Source of the DNA: Plantago elongata
Lineage: Eukaryota; Streptophyta; Magnoliopsida; Lamiales; Plantaginaceae
Reading direction: 5' to 3'
DNA: 64,000 nt
Assembly: GCA_036897095.1 (NCBI GenBank)
Contig: JAYMSP010000167.1
Span: 1-64,000 of the forward strand
The notes under the pieces were generated by a model. The model ran no database searches and was not told where the DNA came from. It saw nothing but the letters and a program-made list of their open reading frames with translations. The translations under genes were made by a program, and so were the position numbers. Of the stretch, positions 47,484-58,237 are shown piece by piece. Each line of letters opens with the position of its first letter. The stretch's first letter is position 1.

Positions 47484-50400
47484 TCATCTTTCCCCACTAA
47501 TATCAACAGCCCTAGCCAATGCACAACGGGAGTTGGGATTCAACGACATCAAAAGCTCCACTACTACCACATCACTTGGAGAGCTCATCTTGAGACCAGG
47601 TTCTAACATGCCTGCATGGTGGTAATTTATAATTTTAATTAACCAAGCTGTATAAGCAGAAGAATTGATGCGAAAATCATATGGAGCATACCTGGAGAAA
47701 GCTTCTTTCCACCGTACAGGTCGCTGGCTAATGGGTTTGCTGCCCAATTATTAACAGCAACCCGATTAGTAGGTTGAACTCCAATGACATCCCCATCTCT
47801 TGATAGTGCAACCTGTCAATTACAGCAGGGGCGCAATAGAGGCTGGATATCAGTTCGAATCTTACAACTCTGGGTTCGAACGAATCACGATCTTTAAATA
47901 ACACTATGAAAAGCAGTTAGAAACTAGGCCACAATGCTGAAGAGTAGAAACATGAAAAATACATAGCCCAGGGTATTATTAGGTTTACACAATTAATAAG
48001 ATCTTAACTCCATGATTTACTCAGGTGGGCAAAAAGGCCAGTGGGTATCCATTTATATGTAGTACTTAAATACATCAGACTTGAGTCCACTACTCTGGAC
48101 TTTCAATAGAGTCAATCAACATTACAACTTGCTTCAACAACAAACAAGAGATAAATAAGAAGAATCAGTTACATCAGAGATTTGCACATGTACCTGATAA
48201 CTGGCAATATCTTCCAATGCCTTCATCTCTTCTTCACTAGTCAACGGCAGCATTGAAGTGGGTGAAGAATTGAGAATCCCGGATTCAACATCACCAACCA
48301 CCTTCAAGGATCTTGGAATCTCTCCAATCCATGCACAACCATTGTCGGTTCTTATTTCTTCAGGCCAATCAAACGAAGCCTTGATTCTTTTAATAGTAGA
48401 GACACAACATTCTCTCACCTTACATGCAAAACAAGTGTTAGTTACGAGTCTGTGACCATATCAAAGGTAATCACACAATGACAAAACCCGTCTGTCAACG
48501 TTACGTCGTGTTAAATACGGGTTCTTGGTTATGTATTCAACTCATGTTCATCTCGGTTCTTCCATCAACTCAATTCCATTTCAGTATATTGTGAGTGCGT
48601 CTGTGTATACCCCTCTTGTTTCTTTTTCATGTCCATGTTTAAATCATTGAGACAGTTAAGATTCACAACAGTCCAAAGCTTTTTTCTTTCTTTCTTTTAT
48701 ATACTTCACGTCTGTCAAGGTCTCAAACATTTCTTTCAAGGTGCTCAATTTCTATTTTTTTTTCTGAGTTCAAAAAAATAGTATTGTTTTAAGTCAGTAT
48801 TGTACTGTTCGAGCCCCATACTAGTTCCATTGAGTTCGCACAGCAGCACTTAGAATGAACAAGTCAAGCTTGAGTTTTTTACCGAGTTATTAGTGCGTGA
48901 AGTTACCTGATCCAGTGGAAAAAGGCAGTTGATTACCCAAGGCCCAGGAATGAAGTTTTGTTGAGTCTCTTAATTGAATGCCCAGAAGAGCCAATCTGTT
49001 CACACACGTCAGAATTTGGTGGATTTAGATCAACTCATGGGTGCATTATTTCATTTAGTAAGTCTTGGTCTACAAGATGATTGAAGAAAAAGCTTCCTTT
49101 TTTTCTTTTCGAAACAGCTAAAGGGTGTCTTGAACCCTGACCTATTGGTTGGGAGAAATTCTTCCATGGACCATGTCTAGAACTTAATTGTAGACCTTGT
49201 GGTTGAAAATACATTGGGAAATGGGATTAGATGAATTTAAAATTATTCTCCAATTCACGTGGATTGCTTTCAACCACATGGTCTATGAACTTATTCATAA
49301 ACAAATTTTCCAATTTTTCATTAGTTGGAGGTGAAGCGTCTTACCAACTGAGCTGCACTGAGTTGTCATCGAAGAAAAAGCATCAAAAGAGCGATTTAAA
49401 AAGTTCAATGACTCTCACAGCATAAGGCAAATGACTTCGTGAAAAATCTGGAGGATATGAATAATGACTTCAAAAAGAGAATGGATGGTTGTAAAGGCTA
49501 TGCCTCAGGGACTTGCTTGAACCCAGGTCAAGCGAATATATGTTCTCAATCTTGGACTACTTTTGAAGAAGAGATCAAAATTGTTGAAGATGTAAACCCC
49601 TCAAGAAATTATCCTGAGAAATCAACTTTTATTGAGAAGTGTCTTTGCCTCCCACACTTCGATGATTATTGGCAGGGTGTCACGTTTGTCAAGCCTAAAC
49701 TTAATTACATGTAGAATGTTTTGACCAGCTTGATGCCATTCCAAAGTTTCTATCAGGAAGACATATTCAAAAAACTTGGGTACTTTTGGCACAATAAAAG
49801 ATTTTGATTCAAGTTCCTTTCTCTTCAATTTGCCTCCTAAATTTGTTGTTAGCCCTTCATCCAATAATTAAAAATTGATAGATGGACGGAAATTGCATCC
49901 TTCTTTATTGTAGGCTAACAGTGAATACTATGAAATGGACTTTGTATTTACATGTGAAATGCAATCAACATGCATTGCCAGTCACATGGGTTTTCGTAAC
50001 CCTGGGAAAGTGAGAGCTAATCCAATGTTTCATCTTGGAGAAGAAAAGGAGCTAAGAAGTTTAAAGTTAGTTCGACAAAAGGTTCACATCTTGTTGATGG
50101 TGCCATTCAACGATACTTGCTTCATTGGAAAGGCCAGCCTTACTTAGAAATGCTTAGAATATGCTATGAAGCTATACCTTTATTTGGTTCATTGGAATGT
50201 CATCCAAATTTGCAAGTAGTGTCAGTTTCTGAAGTCAAGATCTTGTTCTACCTTATTCAGAGGAAGGGCACTCCTAATTCAAAAGTAGTTGACAATTTCA
50301 CCAGATTTCCCCGAGTTCAGCCTTTTAGCCTCTTATCATCTTTGTGGACTTGCAGGAGCTTGTGCTTTTCAGCCGGAGGAGAATGATGGAGATTAGAAAT

Positions 50401-53400
50401 AATAATTTTAATATTAGCATTTAACATATTAATTTGTTCTGACGACGAAGTGCAACTCAGTTGGTAAGAGGCTTCCCCTTCAACCAATAGGTCGGGGGTT
50501 CCAGTCACCTTTGCGTTTCAAAAAAAAAAAAATTTTAAAATATTAATTTGTTCTAGTATCTTAGGTTATTTCATATTTAATTAGAATTTCTTCTAGTTAG
50601 AATAATTATCTTAGTATGATTATAGTACTTCTAGGCGTTATTGATGAGGAGGGATCAGAAAACTTGATTGATTTGAAAGTGACATATACTGATCTTTGGA
50701 TTTTGATTCCAAAGGTAAGGCTCAGAGCTCTATGGCTTGAAAGTGCATTACATAGTCAGAGAATGCATGAATATAGTAAAAAACAGAACTTAACTTACCT
50801 GAGACATATCCACCGAGAGGAGGGGCGCATGATTAACATCAGATAATTGGGGTTGAGTATTGTGAGTCTTTCTACTTGGAACATTAGGTAAGTGAAAATT
50901 TTTGAGAACACTGAGAGTAACTAGAAAAATCCCGCTTGCAATGACAACAGACACAATCTTTAAGAAAGAATTTCCCTGCAATAAAGATAAAATTATTATG
51001 CAATTTCAACACAGGAGAAGAGAGTCAAAAGGCACTTTCTCATGTGTCTTTTTTTATTGCATCAGTAAAAATGTAGTGTTTGGACGTTTAAATAAAATAC
51101 AGTATTACCTTATCGAGTGTCAATCTGGAGGATTTTGTGATTGTATAACAAGATAATCTCTTATCTGGCAGTGTGAAAACATCCTCAAAATACATATCTA
51201 GTATGTCAGCTAAGTTAACCTGCCCAAAGGAAAAGAAAAGAAAAATGCAATTACTTGGATTATGAAGTTCTAATGTTAACCAAGTCAGTATTCAAGCCCA
51301 AAATATAAAAATAAAAAAAAGACAAGCAATAGTGTTGAACTATGAAGTCTAAATTTTACAAATTTATCTATTAATAGACATAAGAAAAAATGTTAGCATG
51401 AAAAAACCAATCTCGACCCTCCTACAATGAGGACAGATTATTATTGTTTAAAAGCCAATATAATTTTCGCATATTGAAGAGAGCAAGAAGAATCTCATTT
51501 TCTGCTATTGAAGCTAATGAAATGGTCAGCTCCAGTATTTTGTTACCTACCAAATTCATCTAAACGGGAAACCAATTTTCCAATAATTGACATAATAAAG
51601 TAGACAACATTCACATTAACCAGGAGCCCACAAAATTATATTTGTCATTATCATAGAAAGTATACACTGAAACCAGCAGCCCCTATGATTCGGCTCTCAA
51701 CAAAACCAGGAGATTCTGTCTACAGTAAGCATCCACTAAAATATAAACCTATGATCACATGCATGAGAGGTTCAAATCTTGGATGAGTTTCTATCTTGTC
51801 TACATTGAGAAAATTTACCAAAGTAATGCTGATGTCACAAAATGCCTCAAGGTTGCACACACAAGCACATAACGTTAGCTCAGTCAGCTTAAATAAAGTC
51901 ACTAATGTATTCTAGAACCATAAATGAAAATGATTATGTTAATTTAGAGTGGTCACGAACAGAACACGCAGAAACTGTTAGACAGGATTAAGTATGTATA
52001 TACTTGTAAGTAGGACACTGAACACATAAACATACACCCAGATAAGGTATATTTACCATTTGAGAATGTGTCAACTCAACTTCCCAGTAATCTGCCCCTG
52101 ATTTCCCCCCTTCTTCAGACTTTTTGCTCCAGCCTTCAAATTTCACATCTCCAAACTTGCTACCATCAATTACAAACTTGTAGGATGGAACATATTCAGT
52201 AACCCAATTGCGAAACTCTGGACCACCAATCTTCTCCAATTTACCGAGTGCCGGTGATATCCACCAACTGCCCTTCGACTTCCGCATTTTATTGAGCATG
52301 TATTTTCCTCTTATAGACTTAAATATGTTCAGCAATTCTCTGGAATTAGCAAGTGTCTCATGCTCAAGGAGATTGTACATAACAACAGAAGAATCCTTGG
52401 ATGAAAGCAGCTCATGCTCATCCACGTTGAACAGCTTATTTCTTGCTTTCTTCAGAGAGTCACGAAAAAAACTCCTTTCAGTATTTTTAAGGACAGCAAG
52501 ACACATAACCTCTCCGATTCCAGCAATGATCCGTTCATCTGATGAGCTAAGGCCTAACACATTCGATACCTGCCGATAGCAAATGGAATAAGATTACTGT
52601 CACCTGCAGAACGGAAACATCAAATATAATATCACGACATGGTAGAAAACGTATACAAAGTAGAAAAGCTGGCATATGAATTGTTCAATAACTATCACCA
52701 ACCTCTCTTGGACTGTCAAGATTGTCCATACTCCTTTCTGTTCCAGGTTTAAAAAGAGACAATTCGAAACTCCAGAGCTGCTGCAGAACTACTTGCCTAA
52801 ATGTCATGGCAAATATATTCTTCGAGCCGGTGCTTTCAAATATATCTTTAGCAAGTGATCTCCTGAGCTTTATAGCTTTCTCTTTTACTTTCCTTGCCGG
52901 TAAAAACTGAAATTATCCAATTCATCACTTGCAAATTAAAACATCTACTAATCAATATCGAAACATATTTGGAACTAAATTATAGTTCTATAGAATGAAA
53001 ACTTCATAATCCACACACAAACTAAAATGCAACTAACTTGTAAAACTACTTGTAGCTTTCAGGACTCACTAATCGAGTAGAAATGGTGCTATGCTCATCG
53101 GAGGGGAATACAGTTTCGACAACCATGCCGGTGTTACCAGCAGATATATGCTCATCGGCGGAGTCTCCGCCGTCAGCTGCAGCGGCGGTGAGAGCTTGCT
53201 GGAAGTCGACGGCGCCAACAAGGCTGAGGCGAGCAAGGTCATTCTCTAACGTCCTGACACACGGAAGCGATATTCCGGCGGAATTGAAGTCGGCCAATGC
53301 GTCTATAAGAGCTTGCTCCGAAGTGAACGGCGACGAGTGGGGATTTGAGGAAGATGATGAGATGATGATGGAGCGTGTAAGTTTAGGAGAAATGAAGGGT

Positions 53401-53498
53401 AACTGGGGGGAAATATTGGTTGAAAATTTGAATGAGAAAGCTGGAGAAGGAAGGAATGGATTACAGGGAGAACGTGAGTTGATTGGAGCGAACGCCAT
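47484..53498 (-). CDS. Predicted plastid membrane protein, unknown function
   Basis: Eight exons in transcript order: 53498-53070, 52906-52703, 52569-52057, 51219-51109, 50975-50799, 48418-48194, 47812-47692, 47611-47484. All introns are GT-AG and the phases close to 635 aa. The N-terminus (MAFAPINSRSPCNPFLPSPA, then Ser-rich with few acids) looks like a chloroplast transit peptide. The middle is soluble and charged (WWISPALGKLEKIGGPEF, WVTEYVPSYKFVIDGSKFGD, ADYWEVELTHSQMVNLADIL). Exon 5 supplies one transmembrane helix (IVSVVIASGIFLVTLSVL, about residues 415-432). The C-terminal part has FDWPEEIRTDNGCAWIGEIP, LSRDGDVIGVQPTNRVAVNN, WAANPLASDLYGG and PSDVVVVELLMSLNP. It looks like a conserved plant protein anchored in a plastid membrane with domains on both sides. 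I cannot name a family. Intron 5 (2.4 kb) is loaded with transposon pieces. Confidence 0.85.
49096..49370 (-). mobile_element. tRNA-derived SINE split by a small MITE (intron 5)
   Basis: Minus-strand SINE in two pieces. 49329-49370 holds the tRNA 5' half (GCTCAGTTGGTAAGACGC, A-box). 49096-49152 holds CCAACCAATAGGTCAGGG, TTCAAGACACCC and the A-rich tail. Together they are collinear with the uninterrupted copy at 50441-50539. The interruption is the 49153-49319 insert. Confidence 0.8.
49153..49319. mobile_element. Small MULE-like MITE inserted into the SINE
   Basis: A 167-bp insert lies between ATTGGTTGG (49144-49152) and ATTAGTTGG (49320-49328), a 9-bp target duplication with one mismatch. 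That phrase is present only once in uninterrupted SINE copies. The ends, GAGAAATTCTTCCATGG and the inverse GAAAAATTGG, are weakly inverted, and internal TAGACCTTGTGGTTGAAA against TAGACCATGTGGTTGAAA in inverse strengthens the inverted-repeat reading. Confidence 0.7.
49420..50400 (+). mobile_element. Possible retroelement remnant in intron 5
   Basis: This stretch has coding-like composition inside an intron. One frame has HWKGQPYLE, resembling the WKG motif of Ty3/gypsy integrase C-terminal (chromodomain-like) regions. It is degenerate, with several breaks, and no LTRs are visible. Family assignment is tentative; it could also be decayed sequence of another origin. Confidence 0.35.
50426..50554 (+). 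mobile_element. Full-length tRNA-derived SINE with 15-bp target duplication
   Basis: The element is 50441-50539 (99 bp). It reads GACGACGAAGTGCAACTCAG, the A-box-like CTCAGTTGGTAAGAGG, CCTTCAACCAATAGGTC, the B-box-like GGGGGTTCCAGTC, ACCTTTGCG, then a poly-A tail. The exact 15-bp duplication ATATTAATTTGTTCT lies at 50426-50440 and 50540-50554. This is the best-preserved copy of the family and serves as its reference. It lies in intron 5 of the plastid-predicted gene, opposite to the gene strand. Confidence 0.88.
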
Positions 53499-54779
53499 TG
53501 GAAGAGGTGGAAGATAGTTAGGGTTTATGTTTGAGTTATCAACGATAGTGAAAGTGAAGCAGAGAGAGGGAGGCAGACAGGGAGTGAGCTATCAGGAGAA
53601 AGGTTAGAGGTCACTTTGCAATTAAAGAAAGTTGTTAGTGCAAACTGTAAAGAATTTCAGGGACCATTTAAAAATAAATCAAAAGATTGGCCAATCTCAT
53701 TTGTAGGCTACAAATTTGATTTGGAAAAATTACGTCAGCTTTCCTTAATAAACCACTTCATTAAAGATCGATTTTATAATTTTAATAATAACATATTAAT
53801 TTATTTTTTATTTTTAAAATTTACTTTCAAACATGACCTTATTTTTTAGTAATATTTTCCTTCTCTTTACTTTTACATTTTCAAATTACTAAACGTTAAA
53901 ATTTAAATAAATTAAATAAAAAAGTAACTTTTAACTACTTCTAAAATTATAATTTTTTTTACAAAAATGAAATAACATGATATTTCAAATATAACCATCA
54001 AAAATAATAAAAATATAAAATATACATACTAATATAGTGGTAACCTTATTTTGTGGGGAATGAAGTAAAAAATATCGAAAAGTTATAAAACAAATTTAAA
54101 AATTATTAAGAATTTAAGTTTTAGTATGTGTATTACAATTTTGATTTTCTTTTATAATTTACTTCAAAGCTTTCACTCGAGAAATCTCCAAATTGTAGTA
54201 TTCGTATATATTATTTTTATTTAGCACGTAAATATGAATTTATTTCTATCTTTTTCATGTTTTTTTGTATTCTTTTTTTTGTTATTTCATAATGAACATT
54301 TATGTTTAAAATATTTATTAAATTTTTAAAGAGGGTTATTTACATTTTTGTTGATAAGTATGAAAATAGAAAATAATTTTATTAAGTAAATACAAATTAT
54401 TTGGATTAAATCTATAATAATTTAAATATTAATGATAAAAATGTAAATTGTTTAGAAGATTAAATTAAGAAATTATTACTTTTGCATAGGCGTTCTCATA
54501 ATCAACCCTTTTAGACTAAAAATTACGGATTAGAATAAATTAGTGATGAGCAATTACACTTAGGTCCATTTCTAGGTCATTTTCAAAAATTCAATTTTGG
54601 AGAACAAGCATGCCTTAAATTAATATTAAAATTAACACATATATCGATTATGATGTTTCTTTCATCTCAAACTAATTAAACTAACATTCTAATGTTAAAA
54701 CTAACACATTTGGTGTTGAAAATAACACTAAGATTTCAATTTTAATGAAATTAACAATGTTGATACTTAAAATTGTGTT
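53499..54779. other. Upstream region of the plastid-predicted gene and AT-rich flank
   Basis: 53499-53610 is the 5' leader and promoter of the minus-strand gene. 53800-54500 is extremely AT-rich. No gene or defined repeat. Confidence 0.35.
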
Positions 54780-55030
54780 TGTTAAACAAGTTGACCCGAG
54801 CCGAGCTAGATTTGTGATGCTCGGTTCGAGCTCAAACTCGAAACAATACGAGTCTTATCAAACTTTAACAAACATTATCTACTAAAAATATGTATAAAAA
54901 ATATAAATTTATTAAAATAATTACTCTTAACGACCTTTATCGAATATAATATGGGGCTCGAGCTCGGCTTGTTTACTTTATTGAGCGAGCTGAGCCCTCA
55001 TTAAGGCGCGACTTGCGTAACAACCGTAGC
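54780..55030. repeat. GAGCTCG-type dispersed repeat
   Basis: AAACAAGTTGACCCGAGCCG and GCTCGGTTCGAGCTCAAACT on the left, an AT-rich centre with AAAATATGTATAAAAAATAT and TAATTACTCTTAACGA, then GGCTCGAGCTCGGCTTGTTT and GAGCGAGCTGAGCC on the right. The ends are inverted relatives of each other. It matches 62200-62465 closely, including the centre. Confidence 0.65.
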
Positions 55031-55440
55031 TTAAACTAATTAGACTAACATCCAAGGTCTGACGGAACTCCGTTAGAACTTCTCCAATTTATTTATTGTA
55101 AATAGTAATTTAAAATGAGATAAAGTCTAATATTTATTTTTTAAACATAAGGCATGTTTGGTTTAATCTTTTGGTGAGCATAAAAATAAGATTTTGGACA
55201 AAAAAGTAATTGTTAATCTATTAATGTTTATTATGTTATTTAGTTACGCTAAGAGGGTATATAAAAGATATTTGCCCTTAAATTGAATATGTGTTTGGCA
55301 ACATTTTGACTTTTGGACTGTTTCGTAATTGATTTATGAGTGTTGTCTTACAATGTTATTGTTAAAAAAACAAAGGGACGAACGTGTAATTAGCGAGTTT
55401 ATTGGGGGACTAGGTGTAATTTGCCCTTGGACTAATTTTC
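55031..55440. other. Intergenic DNA
   Basis: AT-rich, with no gene and no recognised repeat ends. Contains GGCATGTTTGGTTTAATC near 55150, a phrase common at hAT-type MITE ends, without a partner. Confidence 0.3.
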
Positions 55441-55750
55441 AATTTGTTACTTAATTTTCCTCGTTTTGGAGTCATAAGGTGGTCGAGTGGTAATGAAGCA
55501 GGAGCTAAAACCATAAGGTGATGGGTTTGAGCTCCGACGGTGGTGGAATTTTCTCCGAAATTGAGTGCTAGTTCTCTGAATAGTCTTTTCGTTTAATTTG
55601 TTACTTAATTTTCCTCGTTTTGGAGTCATAAGGTGGTCTAGTGGTAATGAAGCAGGAGCTAAAACCATAAGGTGATGGGTTTGAGCTCCGGCGGTGGTGG
55701 AATTTTCTCCGAAATTGAGTACTAGTTCTCTGAATAGTCTTTTCGTTTAA
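55441..55750 (+). repeat. Two tandem copies of a 154-bp tRNA-like unit
   Basis: Unit 1 begins near 55447 and unit 2 at 55601, nearly identical over 154 bp. Each holds an A-box-like GGTGGTCGAGTGGTAATG (or TCTAG variant), then AGCAGGAGCTAAAACC, a B-box-like ATGGGTTTGAGCTCC and the tail GGTGGAATTTTCTCCG. The order and spacing resemble a degenerate Ser/Leu-type tRNA or a SINE head. AATTTGTTA(C) lies at each unit boundary and after the second unit. Confidence 0.75.
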
Positions 55751-57119
55751 TTTGTTAATTTATCATTAATTGTAATCCGAATAGATTATGTTAACATATA
55801 TCGGATTTAAAAAGAAATTACTTCCCTCTCATTTTTTTAAAAATTTTATTATTCACTGACCTGCCAACTCATCTTCTTTTATAAAAATAGTCAAAATGTC
55901 ATGATTGAATAAACAATGGCTCAAATGTCATGGAGGACTCATATGTGATATTGCGTGAGCGATTGCCCCCAACAGGTAGGGTTGTTGATCCCTCTTCTGG
56001 AAGTATTTTATATATGAGAGAAGAGTATCTGGTGCTTTTCTGCCATTGATGGTGAGCTTGGATAATTTCATGTTGTTGTAAGATAGATAAAGGGGAAATA
56101 GGGGTGAGAATGTTTTGTTGTTTGTCATCCACGCACTACATAGCGAGACTGGGTTTTTCCTAAGCTTCAAGTAGTTTTGTTTTGTTGTTTGTCAGGACTT
56201 ATGATGTATATGAATAGGCCTCCTCTCCCTAATCCACTTCATAGGACAACATTGGACTAATTCGTTACGCTCTTACTATCTCAATGGTCGAATAGTCGCC
56301 ATGAGGGTGCCTGACCGGCCTCGTCCATTTGGAACCAAGAGTCGACCATTTGACTCATACTTGTCAGACCGATCACCGTTAACTTACTGAACGAAGGATT
56401 CTCACAAAAAATATAAAGAGTGGCAAAACTGACAAGAGGGCGAATGAGCCGACTTCTTGTTGTCCTTGACAGCCGTGTGATCTAAGCGTACCACCTCTCT
56501 TTGTTTGCACATGTAAATAAGTGATTCATCCGACCAACCTCCGACCATTTGCCAAGGCTTTGTCCCCGAAGATTCGCCTTTAAATACCCTGATATTTACT
56601 CCTATTGATAAGTCAACTACCATAAACATACTACTCTCTAACATACTCGGCTTTATGATATCTGAATAGACGTGTTATTTCTATGAGGCGGGTTTGTCCA
56701 AGGCATGCAGACCGGCTAAAAACGATCTAATACCCTACATTGTTTTGCAGGTTCTTTGTTAAGGCGCTAAACTTCAATCATGGTCATTACCTAAGTTATA
56801 GAGTTAATCTAACTTTGTCTTAGCCGTATTACCATATCAATTACTATACTAAATGATTGTGTCTGAAGTATAGAAAGGCAAAGAACCTTATTTTAACTGG
56901 AACTTTTCCCCTTATTAAACGTGTATACATGGTAGTTGCACCGGAGGTGAAAGCGGCATAGAATAAACCTTAATATAGACTAATAGCTTCTTAGTTGTGT
57001 TTTAATTTGTGAGCTTCAAACTGATTGTAGAAATACAATAGGTATAAAGAACTTAATTATTTAGAGAAGTGGAGAAGTGTACATATTTCCTTGAAACAAA
57101 TACTACACCAGGTATTCAC
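55751..57119. other. Intergenic DNA with unclassified mixed-composition block
   Basis: No supported gene. 55900-56170 and 56270-56760 have balanced composition (CGTTACGCTCTTACTATCTC, CCGACCATTTGCCAAGG) and short minus-strand frames, but nothing I can name. They may be fragments of an LTR or DNA transposon. Confidence 0.3.
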
Positions 57120-57677
57120 TCAATGAGTCGATGTCTCAAGTATTTTACCCGCGGCTATAGCTAGCTGCCCATATACGAAGAAATCTATGTTCTGATCCAT
57201 GATATGGGCTGGATCCAAAGATGTCGCATTGAAACTATGTCTGCATTGATCCAGGTCATTCAGGGCAATGTGAAGTCGCGTGGAGATGCGGCGAATGTCC
57301 ACTGGATTTCCAGAGTCCAGATAGATCTTGGCCTGATCAATGTCGTTAATAGCATAGTTATAATCACCAATACAGATTCTGTACCTTCCTAGCAACTCAT
57401 AATCATTGGTCGAATCATACAGGTGGTTGAGTTGATCCAAGACCTGGACCGCTTGTCCTCTTGCCAAGTCCATGGCTGTACGTGCAATGCCTGAATCATT
57501 GCTGTCGAAACCAGCATTCTGGTTTATGATTTGAATACATTGGTCGGGTCTGACGTTGCCTGTACATAAAGGACCATAATACTCCACACAATCGGCACCG
57601 TCTGCTCCACAAGACAAACAAGTGGGTGTTGAGGATGCAGCTAAGATGAGAGCAAAAAAGATAATGCAAAGTGACAT
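57120..57677 (-). CDS. PMEI: Plant invertase/pectin methylesterase inhibitor (PMEI) domain protein
   Basis: Secreted cell-wall protein of 185 aa, probably an inhibitor of pectin methylesterase or invertase. It starts MSLCIIFFALILAASS, a clear signal peptide. The four-helix PMEI domain follows: CTGNVRPDQCIQIINQNAGF (first Cys pair region), ARTAMDLARGQAVQVLDQL, RICIGDYNYAINDIDQAKIY, RRISTRLHIALNDLDQCRHS (second Cys pair region) and a C-terminal helix FFVYGQLAIAAGKIL. Single exon, as is common in the family. The start at 57677 is the first ATG; the frame upstream would need a GTG at 57704 and then precede a less typical signal peptide. Additional cysteines in CLSCGADGADC are atypical. Whether it targets PMEs or invertases cannot be told from sequence. 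Confidence 0.85.
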   Translation of the reverse strand: MSLCIIFFALILAASSTPTCLSCGADGADCVEYYGPLCTGNVRPDQCIQIINQNAGFDSNDSGIARTAMDLARGQAVQVLDQLNHLYDSTNDYELLGRYRICIGDYNYAINDIDQAKIYLDSGNPVDIRRISTRLHIALNDLDQCRHSFNATSLDPAHIMDQNIDFFVYGQLAIAAGKILETSTH

Positions 57678-58237
57678 TGTTTTCTGCTCATGCAAACAAG
57701 TCACTGAGGTTTAGCCATGTTTGTCCTGTTTAGTGCTTTTATTGATGATAATGTGCGTTCCTCATTTAATCAAACAACCTCTTTTAATACTAGATTGGAT
57801 TAATACGATGATACATTAATAAGCAGTTATTAATTAATGTATGTATTGTATTAACGCTTGTGAATGTGATGCGTTAAATACAACATAGTTGTTAGCATGG
57901 AAATATTGGTAACAGCAGGGTCTGTATTAACGTCTCAAATAGCAACCCATACATTTATGTAAGATGGTTAAAAACGATACAAGTTCTGCAGGACGGTACG
58001 GGACGGAGGGAGTAATGAATAAAAGTGAACACCACCAATAAGTATGATCAAATTCTCATTTTATTTCTCAAAGAGAAAAGATCTCATTTTGAACACTTGT
58101 CAACAATGACGCCAATCTATATTCTTTACAAAAAAAATGAGGCACAAATTCAAGGGCCTTCCCAAATTCATTTCAATAATAGGGAGAAACGTATCCATCA
58201 TTTCACCAGCTCTTTATGTTATTTTCCTAGTATGGGA
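57678..58237. other. PMEI upstream region, with MITE trace
   Basis: No gene. ACGGTACGGGACGGAGGGAGTA at 57994-58014 is a typical Stowaway terminus, but no matching opposite end was found nearby. The TTAATA / TAATTAATG-rich segment at 57790-57850 is low complexity. 58020-58237 is likely 3' UTR of the minus-strand OPA3-like gene. Confidence 0.4.

Noticed and set aside
57678-57704. Nine-codon N-terminal extension of the PMEI frame starting at GTG
   Set aside because: The codon is GTG, not ATG. The next ATG at 57677 gives a clean signal peptide, so the extension is not used.
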